Source: Amphritea sp.
GTDB taxonomy: Bacteria; Pseudomonadota; Gammaproteobacteria; Pseudomonadales; Balneatricaceae
Assembly: GCA_025800245.1 (NCBI GenBank)
Contig: JAOXSA010000082.1
Location: 1-57,372, forward strand
Reading direction: 5' to 3'
DNA length: 57,372 bases
Shown here: positions 1 to 6,429 of the stretch, in pieces
How the letters are laid out: each line of letters opens with the position of its first letter
Position numbering within the stretch: the first letter of the stretch is position 1
Notes under the pieces: generated by a model
What the model saw: the letters and a program-made list of their open reading frames with translations, nothing else
Told to the model about the DNA's origin: nothing
The model's database searches: none
Position numbers and translations under genes: made by a program

Positions 1-52
1 TACCTGCCTGTCACGCAGGGGGTCGCGGGTTCGAGTCCCGTCCGTTCCGCCA
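1..52 (+). tRNA. tRNA-Asp (GTC), 3' part only
   Basis: The window opens inside a tRNA. The anticodon arm CCTGCCTGTCACGCAGG reads a GTC anticodon in the loop, followed by a variable loop, a T arm with GGTTCGAGTCC and an acceptor strand that ends in an encoded CCA at 50-52. The sequence matches the bacterial tRNA-Asp pattern very closely. The 5' acceptor strand and D arm lie before the window. Confidence 0.95.
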
Positions 53-60
53 CTTTTGAT

Positions 61-133
61 GGATAATGGTTAGAATCCCTGCCTGTCATCTATCATCAGC
101 AACAGCTCGCGGTGAATCATTTCCGTTCCGCCA
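61..133 (+). pseudogene. decayed second copy of tRNA-Asp
   Basis: Directly after the tRNA-Asp lies a stretch that keeps recognisable blocks of the same gene in the same order: GGTTAGAATCCCTGCCTGTCA (68-88, D-arm end and anticodon arm), CTCGCGG (106-112, where the intact gene has GTCGCGG) and TCCGTTCCGCCACTTT (122-137), the last identical to 41-56 of the intact gene including CCA. The 3' half of the anticodon stem and the T arm are scrambled, so it cannot fold as a tRNA. It is best read as a tandem duplicate that has degenerated. An integration scar repeating only the tRNA 3' end is less likely because the homology reaches into the D arm. Confidence 0.7.
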
Positions 134-154
134 CTTTATCAACTCTTGATAAAG
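134..154 (+). terminator. perfect 9-bp hairpin after the tRNA remnant
   Basis: CTTTATCAA and TTGATAAAG pair perfectly around a CTC loop, starting at the base after the CCA of the decayed tRNA. The stem is AT-rich and is followed by CTTCCTTC, not a clean T run, so termination or transcript-end protection is a guess. Confidence 0.35.
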
Positions 155-336
155 CTTCCTTCATATTCCGTAAGTTTCAGGTACTTGTTAGTTGGCCTCT
201 TGCTGTCATTTTGGGTACTCATACGGCTGCATCGCTTGACTCAACTGTATAACATGCCTGCTTTGCGAAGTTGCTTGTGTGCTACAAGGATGTGTGTAGT
301 AACCAGGCTGGTGAGGTTGCTACGGGAAGTACTGCT

Positions 337-1245
337 ATGAATTCCATCATCGAACAATCTGAGTTAATCGCTATCTGTCCGGACCCGGTTATTGGTGTGC
401 GTCCGGACGGTATTATTTCTGTATTTAACCCCGCAGCAGAGCGACTGCTGGGATTCTCCGCCGGTCAGGTGGTGGATAAAATGAATATCAAGGCGATCTA
501 CCCTGGTCAGCAGGAGGCCCGAGAAATTATGCGGATGCTGCTGGGTGATGATATGGGTGGTAGCGGTCGACTGGAGGGCTATGAGACCAGTGTGGTCAGT
601 AGTGCCGGTATCCGTATTCCAATCCGGTTGTCCGCTGCATTGCTGAATGATGGTGATGCGAGGCGTGGCAGTATCGGCTTCTTCCACGATATGACGCAGC
701 AGAAGCTTTTAGAAGCAACGCTGAAAAAACAGTCGATCACCGATGATCTCAGTGGACTGTATAATCAGCGCCATTTCTATGCGCAGGTTGGGCGGGAGAT
801 GACCCGGACCAAGCGCTACGGCGGTGAGTTAAGTCTGATCTGTATCGATCTGGATGGCTTCAAGCTGCTGAATGATCAGTTAGGGCATCTCGAAGGAGAT
901 AAAATTGTCCGGATAATCGGGCAGTTACTCGTGCAGTGCACCCGGGATTCTGATCAGGCGTTCCGTTACGGCGGTGATGAGTTTATGGTGTTATTGCCAA
1001 ATACATCGCCGGAGAGCGCTCGTGCAATGGCTGATCGTATTCGCTCCAGCTTTAATCTTGAGTGTAAGTATTCGCCTGAGTATATCGATGAAAACGGTGT
1101 GCTGGTTTCCATGAGTCTGGGGATTGCAACAACCCGGGGGGAAGAGCCAGTCGATCATTTTATTCAGCAGGCTGATATGGCGATGTACCGGGCTAAGCAA
1201 TCCGGTGGTAATGCTGCGAAGGTGTTCCGGGCAGGGGCTGACTGA
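337..1245 (+). CDS. PAS-GGDEF diguanylate cyclase, cytoplasmic
   Basis: The protein (302 aa) has an N-terminal PAS domain (about residues 5-115, with PDPVIGVRPDGIISVFNPAA typical of the PAS start) and a C-terminal GGDEF domain (about 140-300). The active-site motif is intact as RYGGDEF, and an RDSD inhibitory I-site sits five residues before GGDEF, so it should make c-di-GMP from two GTP and be product-inhibited. No transmembrane segment is visible, so the PAS domain presumably senses an intracellular cue. The start ATG at 337 has GGGAAG about 7 bases upstream; an in-frame start at 271 would add residues without PAS character. It stands alone behind the tRNA. The ligand and the pathway controlled are unknown. 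Confidence 0.9.
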   Translation: MNSIIEQSELIAICPDPVIGVRPDGIISVFNPAAERLLGFSAGQVVDKMNIKAIYPGQQEAREIMRMLLGDDMGGSGRLEGYETSVVSSAGIRIPIRLSAALLNDGDARRGSIGFFHDMTQQKLLEATLKKQSITDDLSGLYNQRHFYAQVGREMTRTKRYGGELSLICIDLDGFKLLNDQLGHLEGDKIVRIIGQLLVQCTRDSDQAFRYGGDEFMVLLPNTSPESARAMADRIRSSFNLECKYSPEYIDENGVLVSMSLGIATTRGEEPVDHFIQQADMAMYRAKQSGGNAAKVFRAGAD

Positions 1246-1260
1246 TCAGGGTGAGATGAT

Positions 1261-1353
1261 TTACATCTCGAACCCATCATCCACCTGTTGATCATCTTCG
1301 TACTCTTCGAGGCTGTCTAGCAGCAGTTCTTCTATGTATTCTTCCATTCTCAT
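1261..1353 (-). CDS. possible 30-aa acidic small protein
   Basis: The minus strand of the gap between the GGDEF gene and the PLP enzyme gene carries a short frame that starts ATG AGA ATG and ends TAA. It encodes 30 residues, of which about half are Asp or Glu (MRMEEYIEELLLDSLEEYED...). The composition is far from random for this DNA, which speaks for a real small gene, but the ribosome-binding site is poor (GGGT just before ATG) and I recognise no family. It may instead be chance coding. Confidence 0.35.
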   Translation of the reverse strand: MRMEEYIEELLLDSLEEYEDDQQVDDGFEM

Positions 1354-1437
1354 TACCCGTGAGTTTTCTTCTTTCTGATTGGCTGGCAATGCTAGTCGGA
1401 TACAATGACTTGTTTGTGACAGTCTTATTTCGTTTTT

Positions 1438-2349
1438 ATGAATATCCCTATCGATCGCCTTGTGTTGCCCGAATTCCAGCAGGCTGGTGTAGTTCTGGAT
1501 TTACTGCGTCTTGATCTGATTCATCCGCAGGTGAGTGGCAATAAGTGGTTCAAACTAAAATATGCACTAGCGGATGTGGTTCGCTCGGAGTGTCCCCGGG
1601 TGCTGAGCTTCGGTGGAGCCTGGTCTAACCATATTCATGCGCTTGCGTGGGCTGCCAGAGAGCAGGGGGTAGAAGCGATCGGTGTTATCCGTGGGGAGAG
1701 ACCTGTTGATCTGTCTGAGACTCTGAAAGACGCAGAGAGTTGGGGGATGCGGCTGCACTTCGTTAGTCGTGGGCAGTATCGTAATAAAACTGATGAACGC
1801 TTTCTTGATGAACTGAGAGGGTTGTTCGGTGGCTTTCATCTGCTGCCTGAGGGTGGCTCCGGTCCCCGGGTGATAGATGGTTGTAGGGAGATATATCAGG
1901 CCTTTGATGCAAGGGCTTACGATTACCTCTGTAGTGCGTGCGGTACTGGTGGAACCCTGGCGGGCCTGATAGCGGGAAAGCCAGAGGGGCTTAAAGTTAT
2001 CGGTGTCAGTGCGTTGAAAGGCGCAGAGTTTCTTTATCGGGATATCCGCCAGATGCTATCCCGGGCTGATGTTAAAGATCCGGGTGGTTGGCAGATACAG
2101 CTGAACGATCATGAGGGTGGCTATGCCAGGATCAGTCAGGAGCTGGCGTTGGCGATGGATCATTTCTATCGTTACAGCGGGATTGAGCTTGAGCCCGTGT
2201 ATACCGGCAAGGTGTATCTCAGCCTGCGGCGGATGCGGGATAACGGAGAGTTGCCCTGTGGAGCCCGGGTGTTGATGGTTCATAGTGGAGGCATGCAGGG
2301 GCTCAGGGGGATGCGCGCTGCACTGCAAAAACATCTGACCGGGCGCTGA
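1438..2349 (+). CDS. PLP-dependent ACC deaminase / D-cysteine desulfhydrase family protein
   Basis: This 303-aa protein belongs to fold-type II PLP enzymes. The N-terminal block HPQVSGNKWFKLKYAL holds the lysine that binds PLP, SFGGAWSNHIHALAW is the family's substrate-loop motif, and SACGTGGTLAGLIAG is the phosphate-binding loop. Relatives deaminate 1-aminocyclopropane-1-carboxylate or release pyruvate, sulfide and ammonia from D-cysteine. In heterotrophic marine gammaproteobacteria without a plant host, D-cysteine desulfhydrase activity is the more plausible role, but sequence reading alone does not settle the substrate. No clear ribosome-binding site precedes the ATG at 1438. nadK follows, with its own promoter overlapping this gene's end. 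Confidence 0.85.
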   Translation: MNIPIDRLVLPEFQQAGVVLDLLRLDLIHPQVSGNKWFKLKYALADVVRSECPRVLSFGGAWSNHIHALAWAAREQGVEAIGVIRGERPVDLSETLKDAESWGMRLHFVSRGQYRNKTDERFLDELRGLFGGFHLLPEGGSGPRVIDGCREIYQAFDARAYDYLCSACGTGGTLAGLIAGKPEGLKVIGVSALKGAEFLYRDIRQMLSRADVKDPGGWQIQLNDHEGGYARISQELALAMDHFYRYSGIELEPVYTGKVYLSLRRMRDNGELPCGARVLMVHSGGMQGLRGMRAALQKHLTGR

Positions 2350-2362
2350 GAATAGGTATAAT
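2335..2362 (+). promoter_or_regulatory. sigma-70-like promoter for nadK
   Basis: A perfect TATAAT at 2357-2362 lies 16 bases after CTGACC (2335-2340, four of six matches to TTGACA). Transcription would start near 2369, about 54 bases before the nadK ATG. The -35 box lies within the last codons of the preceding gene. Confidence 0.5.
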
Positions 2363-2422
2363 ATTGAAAAATAAAGGGCTGAGCAGTTTTCGGCCGGCTT
2401 GAAGAGGTTCATTGGAGTGGTG

Positions 2423-3304
2423 ATGGATAATTTCCGTAATATCGGCCTGATTGGTCGATTGGGCAGTACCAAGGTTATTGATACGCTGAAGCATCTGATC
2501 CGTTTTCTGGATGAAGAGGGCTTAACCCCAATCCTTGATGAGCAGATCTCGGCAGTTATGCCGGGGCACAGTCAGCAGACCAGTAATCAGAAAATGATGG
2601 GCGAGATCTGCGATCTGGTTATTGTGGTTGGTGGTGATGGCAGTCTGCTAGGGGCCGCCCGGAATCTTGCGCAGTCTAATGTTCCGGTGCTGGGTGTAAA
2701 CCGCGGTAACCTGGGCTTTCTGACCGATATTTCGCCCGCGGAGATCGAGGAAAAAGTTGGTGAAGTGCTGCGGGGGCAGTACACCGTTGATCGCCGCTTC
2801 CTGATCGACGTTGTTGTGAAGCGTAACGGTGAGCCGATCGGTGAGTCCACCGGCCTGAACGATTGCGTACTGCACCCGGGTAAGTCGGCCCGGATGATCC
2901 AGTTTGAGTTGTATATTGAAGGTCAGTTTGTTTATACCCAGCGGTCTGACGGCCTGATTGTATCCACGCCTACCGGTTCCACTGCGTATGCGCTGTCCGG
3001 CGGTGGTCCGATCATGCATCCACGTCTGGATGCGCTGGTGCTGGTGCCGATGTTCCCGCATACCCTGTCCAGCCGTCCTATTGTGGTTGATGGTAACAGC
3101 GAACTTAAACTGGTTATCAGCGCTAACAATGAAACCTATCCGACTGTCAGTTGCGATGGCCAGAAGCATATTAACTGTGCGCCTGGCGATACAATCACTA
3201 TCCATAAAAAGCCTCATAAGCTGAAGCTTCTGCATCCTCTGAACCACAATTTCTATCAGACCTGTCGGGAGAAGCTGGGTTGGGCCACCAAGCTGGGTGA
3301 CTGA
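2423..3304 (+). CDS. nadK: NAD kinase
   Basis: NadK phosphorylates NAD to NADP with ATP or polyphosphate in the cytoplasm and is the only route to NADP. The 293-aa protein shows the catalytic GGDGS motif at residues 70-74, the NRGNLGFLTD block, and TPTGSTAYALSGGGPI, all hallmarks of the family, and has the usual length. The ATG at 2423 follows GGAG (2413-2416); an upstream in-frame TTG at 2399 would add eight residues without support. The gene is followed after 12 bases by a phosphoesterase gene, so they are probably cotranscribed, with glpG, yeaC and the DUF2797 gene further along the same strand. Confidence 0.97.
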   Translation: MDNFRNIGLIGRLGSTKVIDTLKHLIRFLDEEGLTPILDEQISAVMPGHSQQTSNQKMMGEICDLVIVVGGDGSLLGAARNLAQSNVPVLGVNRGNLGFLTDISPAEIEEKVGEVLRGQYTVDRRFLIDVVVKRNGEPIGESTGLNDCVLHPGKSARMIQFELYIEGQFVYTQRSDGLIVSTPTGSTAYALSGGGPIMHPRLDALVLVPMFPHTLSSRPIVVDGNSELKLVISANNETYPTVSCDGQKHINCAPGDTITIHKKPHKLKLLHPLNHNFYQTCREKLGWATKLGD

Positions 3305-3316
3305 CCGGAGGGTGTT

Positions 3317-4291
3317 ATGTCAGGAAGATTCAAAGGCTATGATCTGATCGGTGATGTGCACGGTTGTGCGCTGTCGCTGGAGTTGCTGTTGCAGCGTCTT
3401 GGGTATAGTCGCAAAAAGGGTATCTATAGCCATCCGGACCGCCAGGCTATTTTTTTGGGCGATATTGTTGATCGTGGGCCGCGCATCCGTGAGTCGCTGC
3501 ATCTGGTCCGCGATATGGTTGAAGCGGGCGCGGCTCAGATAGTGATGGGTAATCATGAGTTTAACTACCTGTCTTATTGTACGCCCGGGCGAGAAGGGTC
3601 GGGGATGGAATATCTGCGGACCCATAACCCGCGACACCTGCGTATTCTGAACGAAACTCTGGAGCAGTTGGCTAACCACCCGCAGGATCAGCAGGATTTT
3701 CAGCGCTGGATTCTGGATATGCCGCTGTTTCTGGAGCAGGACCAGTTCCGGGTAGTGCATGCATGCTGGTCCCAGCAACACATTGATCAGTTTCTGCAGC
3801 AGCAGAATGGTAATTGTATTGATGATGATTACCTGCATCGCTCAGCAATCGAGGGGTCGCCGGAATGGGAAACCATGGACCGGTTGCTGCGGGGAACCCA
3901 TCTCAAGGTGCCGAATGGCGAGGTAATGATCAGTAAGGATGGTTACAAACGACGCTTCTTCCGAACTAAATTCTGGGCACAGAATCCACAGTACTATATC
4001 GATGTCGTGTTTCAGCCGGATCCGCTGCCTGAGCATGTTGCCAGACAGCAGTTAACCGAGCAGGACTACCGGGATCTGATCTACTACGGTGAGCAGGAGC
4101 TGTTGCTGTTTATCGGTCATTACTGGTGTGATGGCGAGCCAAAACCTGTGGCGCCGAATATTGCCTGTCTCGACTATAGCGCTGTTAAGTACGGCAAGTT
4201 GGTGGCATACCGGCTGGATGACGAAAAGGTCATTGATCCGGCGAAGTTTGTCTGGGTTGATGTGCTCAGAGAGATTCGCGGCGAAGCCTGA
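3317..4291 (+). CDS. calcineurin-like metallophosphoesterase
   Basis: The 324-aa protein carries the three metal-binding motifs of the serine/threonine-phosphatase-like metallophosphoesterases: GDVHG at residues 12-16, GDIVDRG at 48-54 and GNHE at 78-81, with later histidines (VVHACW, GTHLK, GHYW) completing a two-metal site. It resembles the PrpA/PrpE-like enzymes that act on phosphoproteins or dinucleoside polyphosphates, but is longer. GGAGG lies 7 bases before the ATG. Tight coupling to nadK raises the possibility of a nucleotide substrate; that is inference from position only. Confidence 0.85.
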   Translation: MSGRFKGYDLIGDVHGCALSLELLLQRLGYSRKKGIYSHPDRQAIFLGDIVDRGPRIRESLHLVRDMVEAGAAQIVMGNHEFNYLSYCTPGREGSGMEYLRTHNPRHLRILNETLEQLANHPQDQQDFQRWILDMPLFLEQDQFRVVHACWSQQHIDQFLQQQNGNCIDDDYLHRSAIEGSPEWETMDRLLRGTHLKVPNGEVMISKDGYKRRFFRTKFWAQNPQYYIDVVFQPDPLPEHVARQQLTEQDYRDLIYYGEQELLLFIGHYWCDGEPKPVAPNIACLDYSAVKYGKLVAYRLDDEKVIDPAKFVWVDVLREIRGEA

Positions 4292-4314
4292 TCCTCTGTT
4301 GGGAATCAAAACAT

Positions 4315-5166
4315 ATGAATGAAGTGGTTCGTGTTGCTCTGGACGATGATCTGTCAGGGTTTACTGCGATTCTCTGGAAGCATCGGATCCCTCACCGGGT
4401 ACTGGAGCAGAGCGACTGCCAGATCCTGCTGGTACCGCATAATGTCAATGCTGAACAGATCCGGCAGTTGTTTGATATGTGGCAGCAGGGGGCTGATCTG
4501 TCCGGCTTGCGCGTTCACAGCAATGCCTCCTCAGGGGCTGCTGATATTCTGAAACAGCCGCTGACGCTGCTTCTGATCGGTCTGAGTATTGCTCTGACAT
4601 TGTTGATCTCTTTTGGTGATAACACCGGACTGTTGCAGCAGCTTACCTTTGTCACTTTTCAGATTCAGGGAGAGCACATTTACTATCCAACCCTTAGCTC
4701 GGGTCTTTCTGAAGGGCAGTGGTGGCGCCTGATCACGCCGGCTTTTCTGCATTTCAGTCTGGCGCATATTATTTTTAATCTGCTCTGGGTATGGGTGATT
4801 GGCAGACGTATTGAGCGGATACTGGGCTGGTCGGTACTGCTCATAACATTTCTGGTATCAGCCCTGGCGTCTAATGCTGCGCAGTTCTGGGTCAGCGGGC
4901 CTATGTTCGGTGGTATGTCCGGTTTTGTATTTGCGCTGCTGGGCTTTGCCTGGCTGTGGGATCGCCTCAGACCGGCTCTGGTAATTGGTATGCCGCCGGC
5001 TCTGATGGGGTTTATGCTGTTCTGGCTGGTGTTGGGTTATACCGGTGTGCTGGAACAGCTGGGCCTTGGTTCTATTGCGAATACAGCACATCTGGTCGGG
5101 TTGATCAGTGGTCTTGTGGTGGTCTTCCCGGTGCGATTCTGGCTCCAGAGGGCCGGCCGTATCTGA
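4315..5166 (+). CDS. glpG: rhomboid intramembrane serine protease GlpG
   Basis: Rhomboids cleave transmembrane helices within the inner membrane. This 283-aa protein has an N-terminal soluble domain (about 1-75) and six predicted transmembrane helices (about 85-280). The catalytic serine lies in GGMSG (Ser202) and the catalytic histidine in NTAHLVGLISG (His259); His151 and Asn155 in HIIFN match the oxyanion-hole residues of E. coli GlpG. Length and layout match GlpG closely. It lies 23 bases after the phosphoesterase gene on the same strand. Confidence 0.93.
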   Translation: MNEVVRVALDDDLSGFTAILWKHRIPHRVLEQSDCQILLVPHNVNAEQIRQLFDMWQQGADLSGLRVHSNASSGAADILKQPLTLLLIGLSIALTLLISFGDNTGLLQQLTFVTFQIQGEHIYYPTLSSGLSEGQWWRLITPAFLHFSLAHIIFNLLWVWVIGRRIERILGWSVLLITFLVSALASNAAQFWVSGPMFGGMSGFVFALLGFAWLWDRLRPALVIGMPPALMGFMLFWLVLGYTGVLEQLGLGSIANTAHLVGLISGLVVVFPVRFWLQRAGRI

Positions 5167-5233
5167 CTATCAGCCTGAATGCTTCAGGGCGCGCTTATGA
5201 TAAGATGTCGGCCTGCAAAGTGGAGAAAAGAAA

Positions 5234-5500
5234 ATGACATTTGAAAAAATGATTGAGACGATGACGCCGGAAGTCTACCAGAGCCTCAAGCGCGCGGTAG
5301 AGTTGGGCAAGTGGCCCAACGGTGAGCGGTTGTCTCCCGAGCAGCGTGAAACCTGTATGCGGGCTGTGATCGCCTACGATCAGACTAAGCTTCCTGAAGA
5401 AGCCCGTACCGGCTTTATCGACCGTACCAAGAAAGATGGCTCTCAGCATGGTAAAGATCCATTGCAGCCAGATATCCTGAAAATTCTCAACGACCAGTAA
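5234..5500 (+). CDS. yeaC: DUF1315 protein, YeaC-like
   Basis: This 88-aa soluble protein matches the DUF1315/YeaC family, whose members are about 90 residues and rich in Glu, Arg and Lys. Typical blocks are MTPEVYQSLKRAVELGKWPNG near the N-terminus and a C-terminal stretch ending in KDP-Q-D-L. The family has no established function. GGAG and AAAAGAAA precede the ATG at 5234. The gene is followed by the DUF2797 gene after nine bases, so the two are likely expressed together. Confidence 0.88.
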   Translation: MTFEKMIETMTPEVYQSLKRAVELGKWPNGERLSPEQRETCMRAVIAYDQTKLPEEARTGFIDRTKKDGSQHGKDPLQPDILKILNDQ

Positions 5501-5509
5501 GATCCTCAG

Positions 5510-6337
5510 ATGCAGCATATCGCGCAGGGCGCATTGACCAAAATGGCGGCTGAACCCGGTGAGCAGGTTCAGTATCAGTTAGTTCTTGATGACAATAAGA
5601 TCGATCTTAATCCCTACCTGGGCCAGCCGGTCCGGCTGGAATGGTTAGGCGAAATCAACTGCTGTCACTGTGGCCGCAAAACCAAAAAAAGCTATTCTCA
5701 GGGATATTGTTACCCCTGTTTTACCAAATTGCCGCAGTGTGATCTTTGCATCATGAGTCCGGAAAAATGTCATTTTGATCAGGGTACCTGCCGTGATCCG
5801 GACTGGGGGGAGCGGTTTTGCTTCCAGAGCCATTATGTCTATCTGGCCAACTCATCCGGCGTCAAAGTCGGCATTACCCGTGGCACTCAGGTACCAACCC
5901 GCTGGATTGATCAGGGTGCGATTCAGGCGTTACCGATACTGAAGGTCGAGACCCGGTTTCAGTCAGGGTTGGTTGAGCGGATTATCGGTAAGCATATTAC
6001 CGATAAAACCAATTGGCGGGCGATGCTGAAAGGGCAGGTTGATCCGGTTGATCTGATTGCAGAAAGAGATCGCCTGCTGGAACTTTGTCAGCCTGAACTG
6101 TCCGAACTTGAAGAGCGGTTCGGGTTACAGGCGATTCAGCGTCTGCCCGATGCCGAAGTGCTGGAGCTGAACTATCCGGTGCTGAACTTTCCGACCAAAG
6201 TCAGTAGTCTGAACTTCGATAAGACAGCGGTAGTGGAAGGTGTGCTGCAGGGAATTAAGGGGCAGTATCTTATCCTCGACTGTGGCGTGATTAATCTGCG
6301 TAAATTCAGCTCTTATCAGGTATCGTTCAGCGCTTAA
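5510..6337 (+). CDS. DUF2797 protein with cysteine-rich zinc-binding region
   Basis: The 275-aa protein matches the DUF2797 family. An N-terminal beta-rich part (1-45) is followed by a run of cysteine pairs (CCHCGRKTKKSYSQGYCYPC, then CDLC and further Cys) that can bind one or two zinc ions, and then by HYVYLANSSGVKVGITRG, which resembles the start of a GIY-YIG-like fold. Function is not established; nucleic-acid binding is a reasonable guess from these two elements. Family members usually begin with a similar short hydrophobic stretch followed by a Lys-Met pair, which supports the ATG at 5510 over one at 5543. Confidence 0.85.
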   Translation: MQHIAQGALTKMAAEPGEQVQYQLVLDDNKIDLNPYLGQPVRLEWLGEINCCHCGRKTKKSYSQGYCYPCFTKLPQCDLCIMSPEKCHFDQGTCRDPDWGERFCFQSHYVYLANSSGVKVGITRGTQVPTRWIDQGAIQALPILKVETRFQSGLVERIIGKHITDKTNWRAMLKGQVDPVDLIAERDRLLELCQPELSELEERFGLQAIQRLPDAEVLELNYPVLNFPTKVSSLNFDKTAVVEGVLQGIKGQYLILDCGVINLRKFSSYQVSFSA

Positions 6338-6429
6338 GGAAGTCTGATCAGACCGCTCTGGTTGCGTTAAACCGGGGCCAGAGTCAGGCTTTCTGTACTA
6401 TAACTATTATCAAAAAGCAGGGGATCTAC

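Noticed and set aside
41..137. Sixteen-base direct repeat at the tRNA 3' end as an att site of an integrated element
   Set aside because: Only 65 bases lie between the copies and homology to the tRNA extends into the D arm, so a decayed tandem tRNA explains it better. No integrase gene is present.
5167..5233. Possible extra start frame continuing from glpG to yeaC
   Set aside because: The frame from 4956 to 5237 is a shadow in another frame of glpG and shows no domain.
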